From NCBI GenBank assembly GCA_947565305.1, contig CANOFO010000014.1:1-42156 (forward strand): a DNA stretch of 42,156 nucleotides, written 5' to 3'. The stretch is from an uncultured Lachnospiraceae bacterium. Its GTDB lineage: Bacteria > Bacillota > Clostridia > Lachnospirales > Lachnospiraceae. Shown here piece after piece: positions 16,359 to 23,556 of the stretch; within the stretch, counting starts at the first letter, position 1, and the number at the start of each line of letters is the position of its first letter. The notes below the pieces were generated by a model. The model saw only the letters and a program-made list of their open reading frames with translations. It had not been told where the DNA came from and did no database searches. The position numbers and the translations under genes are program-made.

Positions 16359-17423
16359 ATGAAAAAAATGATACCTGTAATAATTCCGGCATATGAGCCT
16401 GATAGTAATTTGCCTTTGCTTTTAAATATATTAGCAGAAAACAATATAGGACCAGTAATTGTTGTCGATGATGGCAGCGGGGAACAGTACGCCTCCATTT
16501 TTGAGAAAGCAAGGTCCCTGGTGGAAGGAAACGGCGGGGCAGTGCTTGTGCATGAGGTCAACAGAGGAAAGGGAAGGGCGTTGAAGACGGCGTTCCAATA
16601 TATTCTGGAAAACTACCAGGGTGTGATAGGCGCTGTCACCGCAGATTCTGATGGTCAGCATACCGTTGACTGTATCAGAAAGGTTATGGCGGCTTTGGAG
16701 GCAAAGCCGCAGGAACTGATTTTGGGCGTCCGGGATTTCAGCGGAGATGACATTCCCTGGAAAAGCAGGTTTGGCAACAATCTGACCGAGAAAGTCTTTG
16801 CCTATGTAGCCGGAGTGCATGTCAGCGACACACAGACAGGGTTAAGGGGAATCCCGCGGGAATTTATGCGGGATTTGCTGGATGTGGCGGGAGAACGTTT
16901 TGAATTTGAGACGCAGATGCTTTTGGAGAGTGTGAACCGTTATCCAATCAGCGAGGTGGAGATTGAGACAATTTATGATTCTGTGGAAGACCATCAGACC
17001 CATTTTGATCCAGTGGCAGATTCCATCAAGATATACCGTATCCTGGGGAAGAAATTCCTCAAATATATTTTTGCCTCATTTTCTTCGAGCATTTTGGATT
17101 TGGCGTTGTTCTCCGTATTTTGTTTCTTTTTGGAAGGACGGTACGTTTCCTATGTGGCAGTTGCTACGGTGTTGGCAAGGATTATCTCTGCCGTGTATAA
17201 CTATACCATCAATTATAAGGTAGTCTTTAAGAGCAAAGAGAATGTGGGCAAGGCGAGCGCCAAATATTTTCTGCTGGCAGTTATTCAGATGGGGCTGAGC
17301 GCAGCTTTGGTAAGCGGAGGCGTAATGCTGCTGCCGTTTGTACCCAAGGTTGTCGTCAAAGGCGTGGTGGATACATTTTTGTTTTTTGTCAGTTATCATA
17401 TTCAGCAGAAATTTGTATTTTAA
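16359..17423 (+). CDS. Glycosyltransferase family 2 fused to GtrA membrane domain
   Basis: The 354-aa protein has an N-terminal GT2 catalytic domain (VIIPAYEPDSNLPLLL, then VVDDGSG at about 37-43, GKGRALKTAF and ADSDGQH at about 94-100, which supplies the DxD-like motif). A C-terminal GtrA-type four-helix membrane domain begins near residue 230 (YIFASFSSSILDLALFSVFC, then ARIISAVYNYTINYKVVFKS, ending SYHIQQKFVF). This architecture is used for polyprenyl-phosphate sugar synthesis and flipping that supplies GT-C transferases. The upstream DUF2142 protein is a plausible user of the lipid-linked sugar. That pathway is inferred, and the sugar cannot be named. Confidence 0.88.
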   Translation: MKKMIPVIIPAYEPDSNLPLLLNILAENNIGPVIVVDDGSGEQYASIFEKARSLVEGNGGAVLVHEVNRGKGRALKTAFQYILENYQGVIGAVTADSDGQHTVDCIRKVMAALEAKPQELILGVRDFSGDDIPWKSRFGNNLTEKVFAYVAGVHVSDTQTGLRGIPREFMRDLLDVAGERFEFETQMLLESVNRYPISEVEIETIYDSVEDHQTHFDPVADSIKIYRILGKKFLKYIFASFSSSILDLALFSVFCFFLEGRYVSYVAVATVLARIISAVYNYTINYKVVFKSKENVGKASAKYFLLAVIQMGLSAALVSGGVMLLPFVPKVVVKGVVDTFLFFVSYHIQQKFVF

Positions 17424-17429
17424 AAGTTC

Positions 17430-17460
17430 TTGACTCCTACGCAGCGTAATAGTTTATGCT
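17430..17460 (+). promoter_or_regulatory. MerR-type autoregulated promoter with operator
   Basis: TTGACT (17430-17435) and TATGCT (17455-17460) are 19 bp apart, longer than normal and typical of MerR-activated promoters. An 11-bp palindrome TACGC-A-GCGTA (17438-17448) lies inside the spacer. The MerR gene starts 28 nt downstream. Confidence 0.75.
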
Positions 17461-17487
17461 ATTGTTACACGGAAGGAGGAGAAGACC

Positions 17488-18222
17488 ATGATGACAGTAA
17501 ATGAAGTAAGTAAACTAACCGGGGTGAGTGTACGCGCCCTGCAGTATTACGACAAAATCGGATTGCTGAAACCAACAGAATATACGGAATCAGGTTACCG
17601 GCTGTATGACGATACGGCTTTGGAAATGCTGCAGCAGATTTTGCTGTTTAAAGAACTGGAATTCCCTCTCAAAGAAATCAAGGAGATTTTATCCAGACCT
17701 GATTATGACAAGAGCAAGGCGTTGGAACAGCAGATTACCTTGCTCACCATGAAGAAGGAACATCTGGAGAATTTGATTGAGTTCGCCCGTGGAATAAAAT
17801 TGGTAGGAGTGAAGACCATGGATTTTACGGTATTTGACACGAAGAAAATTGACGAATACGCCAGGCAGGCGAAAGAACAGTGGGGACAGACGGATGCCTA
17901 CAAGGAATTTGAGCAGAAAGCCAAAGGCAGGAGCAAGGAAGAAGACCAGGCAGTAGCGGAAAGGCTGATGCAGCTGTTTGTGGAATTTGGCAAATTAAAA
18001 GCTGCCCAAGCCCAGCCTGATTCGGCAAACGTCCAGAGCCAGGTCACAAAACTGCAGGACTATATAACGCAGAACTATTATCAGTGTTCCAATGACATCC
18101 TGTTATGCCTGGGAGAGATGTATGCTGGCGGAGGAGACTTTACAGCTAACATCAATGCTGCCGCCGGGGAAGGCATGGCGGAATTTGCAGCTGAGGCGAT
18201 TCGTATTTACTGTGGGAAGTAA
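17488..18222 (+). CDS. MerR family regulator with TipAS ligand domain
   Basis: The 244-aa protein has an N-terminal MerR winged helix (VNEVSKLTGVSVRALQYYDK, then SGYRLYDDTALEMLQQI), a dimerisation coiled coil (about residues 75-110) and a C-terminal TipAS-type domain (YKEFEQKAKGRSKEEDQAVA, then YYQCSNDILLCLGEMYAGGG). In TipA this domain captures thiopeptide antibiotics and activates transcription. Here it may sense a drug-like or peptide ligand. The start has GGAGG eight nt upstream. No efflux or resistance gene follows directly, so the visible target is its own promoter. Confidence 0.9.
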   Translation: MMTVNEVSKLTGVSVRALQYYDKIGLLKPTEYTESGYRLYDDTALEMLQQILLFKELEFPLKEIKEILSRPDYDKSKALEQQITLLTMKKEHLENLIEFARGIKLVGVKTMDFTVFDTKKIDEYARQAKEQWGQTDAYKEFEQKAKGRSKEEDQAVAERLMQLFVEFGKLKAAQAQPDSANVQSQVTKLQDYITQNYYQCSNDILLCLGEMYAGGGDFTANINAAAGEGMAEFAAEAIRIYCGK

Positions 18223-18269
18223 AGAGGTGCCCCAGTTTAAACAGTAAGAGGTACACAACAGAAGACAAA

Positions 18270-18315
18270 CAGAAAAAGTACAGAACGAGCGTTTGGCTTG
18301 TCTGTACTTTTTCTG
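18270..18315 (+). terminator. Terminator of the MerR gene
   Basis: A perfect 14-bp stem (CAGAAAAAGTACAG / CTGTACTTTTTCTG) with an 18-nt loop. Its right arm overlaps the probable promoter of the next gene. Confidence 0.75.
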
Positions 18316-18326
18316 TATATTATGCT
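18298..18326 (+). promoter_or_regulatory. Probable promoter of the Roco gene
   Basis: TTGTCT (18298-18303), a 17-nt spacer, then TATGCT (18321-18326). The start codon is 40 nt downstream, after GGGGGAG. It sits inside the right arm of the preceding terminator. Confidence 0.5.
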
Positions 18327-18366
18327 ATACTGTAAAAAATACACAAAGATAAGGGGGAGAGAGATA

Positions 18367-21300
18367 ATGCTTGAATGGGCAGAAGATTTGCAAGAGTATA
18401 AGGGCAGCTATCAGCAGTTATTGCTGCAGTTGAAATATTGTATTGGTGTAAGACTTTTATTTGGGGGTGAATCGAAAAGTGTTATTTATTATTCGCAGGA
18501 AATGCATCAAATTCGGTTAGAAAATTTAAGGGAAGACACATGGGACTGGGATAGATTTACCAAGGGTTTTGCGAATATTAAACATTTAGAAGTCGTAAGG
18601 TGCAAAAGAGTCTCTGAAAAGATATTTGACATAAAAAGCATAAGATATCTTGAATTAAGTGGATGTGATTTTAGTGCATTTCATTTTGATAAGATTGTCC
18701 AATTATCTAATTTGATTCATTTAAGAATAGAGAATTCTGTTCTTGATGATGTACCAGAGGAAATATTTAAGATGAATGCCCTCAAAGAATTATCCTTTAT
18801 GAATACAAAAATAACGGAGTTGCCCAATAATTTGAAAAACTTAAAGTTTTTAGAGTATCTAGGATTGAATGAGGTAGGAATTAATCAGGTGCCCACATTT
18901 ATAGGTGAATTGAAAAATCTGACAAGCCTTTATTTGGGAGGAAATGAAATTAGAGAATTACCAATAGAACTTAAAAATATGACAAAATTACAACATTTGG
19001 TGTTATGGGGCACACAATTGGAGGTATTGCCAGACTGGATTTGCTCTCTAGCAGAGCTCAGGGGGTTATATCTTGAGGGTATTGAAAAGCTGCAGAAGCT
19101 CCCAGAAAATATTGGCAATCTGACAAATCTGGAAAAACTGTATCTGGGTGGAACAGGAGTGCGCGAGTTGCCGGAAAGTTTTGGCGAACTTACTCAATTA
19201 AAAGATTTTCTATTATATGGTACAGAAGTAAAAAGATTTCCTCCGCTGTTAAGTATGGAGTATTTGGAAAACTGTGATTTAAGCAATATGGTTTTAGAGA
19301 GGATTCCCAGAGAGTTCATCAATGCAAAGATGGAAATATATATGAATGAGAACGATTTTTTGGAGGGCTTGAATCTCACCAATACCAAGCTGCTATGCCA
19401 GCCCATCAGTTTATTTACCCACGAGAAGGAATTTATCTATGCCTATTATGAGGAAGAGAAGATTCACCTAAATGAGACGAAGGTTGTCTTTCTCGGCGAT
19501 GGGGAGGCGGGCAAGAGCCACATCATTGCGCGGCTGATGAAAGAGAATCAGCTACTGGAACAATTTGAAGAGGAGGCGACGCCTGGAATTGCCATTTCTC
19601 AAAAATCGTGCGAGATTGGCAGAGAAAATGTCCGTCTGCAGATTTGGGATTTCGGCGGGCAGGAGATTATGCATTCCATGCATCGGTTTTTCCTCACCGA
19701 TAGGACCTTGTATGTCATTGTTGTCAATGCCAGGGACAATACCCAGGATGAGCGGGCGCAGTATTGGCTGAATAATGTGAAGAATTTTGCCGATGGCTGT
19801 CCGATTATCCTGGTTTTAAATAAAATAGACCAGAATCCTACTGCCAGCCTCAATGAGCGGATGCTGCGCACAGACTATCCGCAGATTAAGGAAATCATCA
19901 AAATGTCGGCGCTGAAAAGCCCACAGGAGGAGTTTGCCAAGTTAATGGAGAACATTGTCGCTTCAGTCAGGATGTTTGACAGCTATGCCATGGAATTTCC
20001 CATCTCCTGGAACCGCATTAAGACGGCCTTGGAAGAGATGGACAGCAATTATATTACAGATAAACAGTATCGGGAGATATGCAGGCAGAATGATGTGGAG
20101 GATGAACAGATTCAGAATTGGCTTTTGGACTGGTTCCACGATTTGGGCGTCAGCTTTAATTACCGCAAGAGAGATTTGCTCTTGAGCGGCTATATGGTAC
20201 TGCGCCCTACTTGGATAACGAATGCCATCTATATCATATTATTTAATGGCAGTGAGTACGCCAGGAATGGGCTGATTGCCATAAATGATATTGTGAAATT
20301 ACTGCAAAACCCGCCGAAGTCAGTGGAAAAGATTACCTATGATGTGAACGAGGTGCCCTATATCCTGGGCGTGATGCGGCGTTTTGAGATTTCTTATGCC
20401 GTAGATAACGATAATGAATTTATCCCTATGATGTGCGATAAGAACCAGCATGAAGATGCGGGGGTGTTTCTGGAGGGGGACTGTCTGGAATATTATATGC
20501 AGTATGCCTATCTGCCGAACAATGTGCTGCATAAACTGATGATTAAGATGCGCGATGATCTGGACCGGGATAAAATATGGCTGACGGGCATGATTCTGCG
20601 GGCCAGGGAGGGCAATATTTCTGCCTTAGTGCGTATGCACGACCGGCGGATGGAGATTTATGTAAAGAGTTCTAATGGCGATGTTTATCCGCCCAAGGAA
20701 TATTTGAGTGAAATCAGGGATAACCTTCTGAGAATTAATAGGGAGTTGAATCTGACGGCAGAAGAATATATTGTATATAAGGAAGATAACGTTTCGGAAA
20801 ATATAAATTATCAGACCTTGCTCATCCACCTGAGTTCTGGTCAGAGAGAATATTTCTCTACGGTTTTCCGCAGGATGATACCGATTAAAAATATCTTGGG
20901 AATCGTGGAGAGTGAGACAGATACCGAGTTAATCATTCATTTCTGTATGCAGAACAGGGATGTGGATTATGCGTCCATAAACCGCATGTTAAGCCAGGAA
21001 CATAGCAGGATGAATTACCGTGAACTGGAAGAAGCTATCGTGGAGTGCGGCGCAAAGATTCAAGGGGATTCCCTGCAGATTTCAGCAGGAAAAGAGAACG
21101 ACAGGAATACTTATTTCAGGAACATGCTTTCTGCCAGCAAAAAATATATTGTCTGCGACCAGACGTTAAATGGACGTTCCGCCAACCAAAAAGCGGCGGG
21201 AGAACTTGATTTGCTGATTAAAGATGTAAGGCAGCGGCCAATGGCAGTGATAGAAGCATTGACCTTATCGTCTGTGAATAAAAAATATCTTTCAGAGCAT

Positions 21301-21564
21301 ATAGATAAATTGTTTTTGTATGATACCTGGGGACTACGTAATAATTATATGCTTGTATATGTGGAGAACCGTAATTTTGCAGGGTTCCGGGAGAGATATA
21401 AGGACTATATTTCGCAGCATCAGTATCAGCAGCCGGTAGAGTATCAGGGGGTAGAAGAAAAAGATGCCAATGCAGAGATGGCAATTTATGATGTCTCGAT
21501 TTTGCGGAATGGGCAAAGGGGTATTATCACGCATATTTTGATTCATTTGCAGAAGACATCGTAG
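18367..21564 (+). CDS. Roco protein: LRR, Roc GTPase, COR, extra C-terminal domain
   Basis: The 1065-aa protein has about ten leucine-rich repeats (residues about 75-335, units such as LTNLEKLYLGGTGVRELPES). A Roc Ras-like GTPase follows with P-loop GDGEAGKS (377-384), switch II DFGGQE (428-433) and NKID (485-488). A COR dimerisation region runs from about 540 to 770 (FPISWNRIKTALEEMD, LSGYMVLRPTWITNAIYIIL). The last 150 residues are not standard Roco. They contain GELDLLI (D948) and VIEALTL (E963), then EHIDKLFLYDTWGL, a spacing like a PD-(D/E)XK nuclease core, but the usual Lys after the second acid is Leu. There is no signal peptide or membrane helix. The LRR-coding part is more AT-rich than the GTPase part. 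Bacterial Roco proteins have few known roles. A sensor-switch-effector role, for example in phage defence, is a guess. Confidence 0.88.
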   Translation: MLEWAEDLQEYKGSYQQLLLQLKYCIGVRLLFGGESKSVIYYSQEMHQIRLENLREDTWDWDRFTKGFANIKHLEVVRCKRVSEKIFDIKSIRYLELSGCDFSAFHFDKIVQLSNLIHLRIENSVLDDVPEEIFKMNALKELSFMNTKITELPNNLKNLKFLEYLGLNEVGINQVPTFIGELKNLTSLYLGGNEIRELPIELKNMTKLQHLVLWGTQLEVLPDWICSLAELRGLYLEGIEKLQKLPENIGNLTNLEKLYLGGTGVRELPESFGELTQLKDFLLYGTEVKRFPPLLSMEYLENCDLSNMVLERIPREFINAKMEIYMNENDFLEGLNLTNTKLLCQPISLFTHEKEFIYAYYEEEKIHLNETKVVFLGDGEAGKSHIIARLMKENQLLEQFEEEATPGIAISQKSCEIGRENVRLQIWDFGGQEIMHSMHRFFLTDRTLYVIVVNARDNTQDERAQYWLNNVKNFADGCPIILVLNKIDQNPTASLNERMLRTDYPQIKEIIKMSALKSPQEEFAKLMENIVASVRMFDSYAMEFPISWNRIKTALEEMDSNYITDKQYREICRQNDVEDEQIQNWLLDWFHDLGVSFNYRKRDLLLSGYMVLRPTWITNAIYIILFNGSEYARNGLIAINDIVKLLQNPPKSVEKITYDVNEVPYILGVMRRFEISYAVDNDNEFIPMMCDKNQHEDAGVFLEGDCLEYYMQYAYLPNNVLHKLMIKMRDDLDRDKIWLTGMILRAREGNISALVRMHDRRMEIYVKSSNGDVYPPKEYLSEIRDNLLRINRELNLTAEEYIVYKEDNVSENINYQTLLIHLSSGQREYFSTVFRRMIPIKNILGIVESETDTELIIHFCMQNRDVDYASINRMLSQEHSRMNYRELEEAIVECGAKIQGDSLQISAGKENDRNTYFRNMLSASKKYIVCDQTLNGRSANQKAAGELDLLIKDVRQRPMAVIEALTLSSVNKKYLSEHIDKLFLYDTWGLRNNYMLVYVENRNFAGFRERYKDYISQHQYQQPVEYQGVEEKDANAEMAIYDVSILRNGQRGIITHILIHLQKTS

Positions 21565-21669
21565 CCTGTTAGAGGGACAAATGCAGAGTTATGCTGGCAG
21601 AAGTGGGAAACGAATCTTAAACATGAGCGTATTTATATACAATCAGTATATTGTGATGATAAAAAAGTA

Positions 21670-21698
21670 TTGACACAATGCAAAATGTACGGTATTAT
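21670..21698 (+). promoter_or_regulatory. Promoter of the blaI-led RiPP locus
   Basis: A consensus TTGACA (21670-21675), a 17-nt spacer and TATTAT (21693-21698). This is one of the strongest promoters in the window; the TTG start of the BlaI gene lies about 60 nt downstream. Confidence 0.8.
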
Positions 21699-21710
21699 AG
21701 TATTTGTACA
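21686..21710. promoter_or_regulatory. Candidate BlaI operator
   Basis: The inverted repeat TGTAC-N15-GTACA (21686-21690 and 21706-21710) brackets the -10 box. TACA/TGTA half-sites are characteristic of BlaI/MecI operators, and the BlaI gene follows, so autorepression is likely. Bound protein would block RNA polymerase. Confidence 0.6.
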
Positions 21711-21757
21711 GATAATAATTCTAATGAAATAACTGTTAGTAGTAAGGAGAAAAAGAG

Positions 21758-22153
21758 TTGAAGAAAAAAGCTGAAATCGCATTGAGTAAACGTGAGTTGG
21801 ATGTTATGAATGTACTTTGGGCAGAAGGGAAACCGCTGATTGCTTCGGAGATTCCCGAAAGGCAGCCAGGGCTCAGTATCAATACGGTGCAGGCTGTGCT
21901 GAAGAAGCTGCTCAAGAGGGAATTTATAGAGGTTGCCAAGATTGTTCAGAGCGGCACGGTACTCTCAAGAAGTTATGCTCCTGTCATTACGCCGGAGGAG
22001 TATGCGGTAAGTTATGTAACAACGGAGATTTTTCCCTTTGGCAAGTCGATAGCGAAGATGGGGTTCCTCAGTGCATTGTTCGACAGTGCGGGCAATGACA
22101 GTGAATTGATTGAAGAACTGGAGAAGTTTATACAGGAGAGAAAACCTCAGTAA
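21758..22153 (+). CDS. BlaI/MecI-type transcriptional repressor
   Basis: The 131-aa winged-helix protein has the BlaI pattern: LSKRELDVMNVLWAEGKPLIASEI (helices 1-2), INTVQAVLKKLLKREFIEVAK (recognition helix and wing), then a C-terminal dimerisation helix (SELIEELEKFIQERK). BlaI repressors are cleaved or released when a paired M56 metalloprotease senses its signal. That partner begins 16 nt downstream. The start codon is TTG, eight nt after AAGGAG, which would keep repressor levels low. There is no beta-lactamase nearby. All genes to 31050 lie in the same direction behind its promoter, so it is the likely switch of the RiPP locus. Confidence 0.9.
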   Translation: MKKKAEIALSKRELDVMNVLWAEGKPLIASEIPERQPGLSINTVQAVLKKLLKREFIEVAKIVQSGTVLSRSYAPVITPEEYAVSYVTTEIFPFGKSIAKMGFLSALFDSAGNDSELIEELEKFIQERKPQ

Positions 22154-22169
22154 GGAGGGAGAAATTTCC

Positions 22170-23303
22170 ATGACAGTAACACTGGAATCCTTGCTGTCCT
22201 GTCTGACAAGCAGTGCCTTGTTGACAATCTTGGCTTGGGTTATTATCAAGGGTGATTTTACCCTGAAGACAGTGGGGAAGTATATTGGTATCTTACTGGC
22301 GGTAATTATAGTGCGGATGCTGCTTCCGGTTGAGTTTAGCTTCACAATCACGTATAACAGCAGATATTTTATGACGCGTGTGCGGGATTTCTTTTTTTGG
22401 GAGATAAACGTTGGAACATTTGCGGCGACTGTCGGGCAGATATTACTGTTTGTATGGATAGCGGGTGTGATATGTAATGTTTGTTTGCGTGTAGGGGAGT
22501 ATTTGTATTTTGTACATAAGATTAGCAAGTGTCCAGGCTATTTTGAAGACCATATGGACACTGTTATCAGTGAGATAAACAGGGACTATGGGAAGACAAA
22601 GAAGTTTCATGTCCTGTTAGTTCCGGGCATTCGGACGCCGGCAGTTTTCGGTCTGCTTCATCCGCGGATACTGATGCCGGTAATTAATTATTCGCAAGGG
22701 GAGGTTCATTTTATATTAAGGCACGAGATGCTGCACTATTACCATCATGATATGCTGGTGAAAATTCTATGTGAATTTCTCTGTACAGTTTACTGGTGGA
22801 ATCCGGCTGTCTACCTGTTCAAGAGGTTAGTTGCGCAGGTGCTGGAGATAAGGGTCGACAGTTTTCTGGCAACCCGATTCAGCGAAGAGGAGAAGATTGG
22901 CTATATGGAATGTATCCTCAAGTCGATGAAAGCGGGGGGAGAGGAGAAGACACCACTGATGATTACATTTGCCGCGCAAAAGGAGAATGCCATAAAGCAG
23001 AGATTCTACTGTATATGGGACAACCATTGGCAAAGGAAAAATCAGAAAGGTTTTCTCGTGGCAGCATTCTCGTGTCTGCTGTTTCTAATGTCGGTTTCAG
23101 TTATTGTAGAACCTTTATATTCAGCGGAAGTTCCCGGCACATTTAGCCATCCAAACCCCGAAACGTCCTATTTGATAGAGAGAGACGGCTGCTATGGTGT
23201 ATATATTGATGGGGAATTTGTGGGGGAAGTTTTTGAAATTACAGAACCGTTTATGGAACTTGAAATTTATAAGAATGAGGAGGATTTGAAGGATGAAGAT
23301 TAG
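22170..23303 (+). CDS. M56 family membrane metalloprotease (BlaR1-like sensor)
   Basis: The 377-aa polytopic protein has several N-terminal transmembrane helices (about residues 8-27, 37-53 and 85-107). A cytosolic zinc-protease domain follows with HEMLHYYHHD at residues 185-194 (HExxH) and VYWWNPAVYLFKRLV plus EIRVDSFLA downstream, the usual M56 signature. The last transmembrane helix lies at about 291-310, and a short extracellular tail of about 65 residues (ETSYLIERDGCYGVYIDGEF, then VGEVFEI) ends it. It lacks the large penicillin-binding sensor of BlaR1, so the signal is not a beta-lactam of the usual kind; the tail is the likely sensing part. It probably inactivates the upstream BlaI. 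Its end overlaps the next start by 11 nt. Confidence 0.87.
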   Translation: MTVTLESLLSCLTSSALLTILAWVIIKGDFTLKTVGKYIGILLAVIIVRMLLPVEFSFTITYNSRYFMTRVRDFFFWEINVGTFAATVGQILLFVWIAGVICNVCLRVGEYLYFVHKISKCPGYFEDHMDTVISEINRDYGKTKKFHVLLVPGIRTPAVFGLLHPRILMPVINYSQGEVHFILRHEMLHYYHHDMLVKILCEFLCTVYWWNPAVYLFKRLVAQVLEIRVDSFLATRFSEEEKIGYMECILKSMKAGGEEKTPLMITFAAQKENAIKQRFYCIWDNHWQRKNQKGFLVAAFSCLLFLMSVSVIVEPLYSAEVPGTFSHPNPETSYLIERDGCYGVYIDGEFVGEVFEITEPFMELEIYKNEEDLKDED

Positions 23304-23529
23304 AAGAAAGAAAATAGCGCTTGTCTTGATGGCTGCTTTTATCTCTGTTTCCGGGCTGCTGGCAGTGCCAATGCATGAGGCACATGCGATGGCAAGTGAG
23401 ACGGAAACTGTCATGCCCATGGCAGATACTTATATATGGAAGTATAAAATCGAAAATGGAGTGACGTATAAGCGTCTCTATAATCAGAGCACGAAGCGGT
23501 GGGTTGGCAACTGGATAAGGTGCAAATAA
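23293..23529 (+). CDS. Small secreted protein in the RiPP locus
   Basis: The 78-aa product has a basic start (MKIRRKKIA), a hydrophobic core (LVLMAAFISVSGLLAV) and a likely cleavage after HEAHA, leaving about 46 residues. The mature part is aromatic and basic (YIWKYKIENGVTYKRLYNQS, then TKRWVGNWIRC) with a single Cys at the penultimate residue. I do not recognise a characterised family. GAAGG lies just before the start, and the gene overlaps the M56 stop, so it is translationally coupled. Its place between sensor and exporter suggests a signal sensed by the M56 tail, an immunity factor, or a secreted accessory. None of these is shown. Confidence 0.75.
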   Translation: MKIRRKKIALVLMAAFISVSGLLAVPMHEAHAMASETETVMPMADTYIWKYKIENGVTYKRLYNQSTKRWVGNWIRCK

Positions 23530-23556
23530 AAGTTTTGCAGAAGACATAGAGGGATT

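Noticed and set aside
21758..23303. Beta-lactam resistance regulators (BlaI/BlaR1).
   Set aside because: There is no beta-lactamase or penicillin-binding gene nearby and the M56 protein lacks the penicillin-sensor domain.
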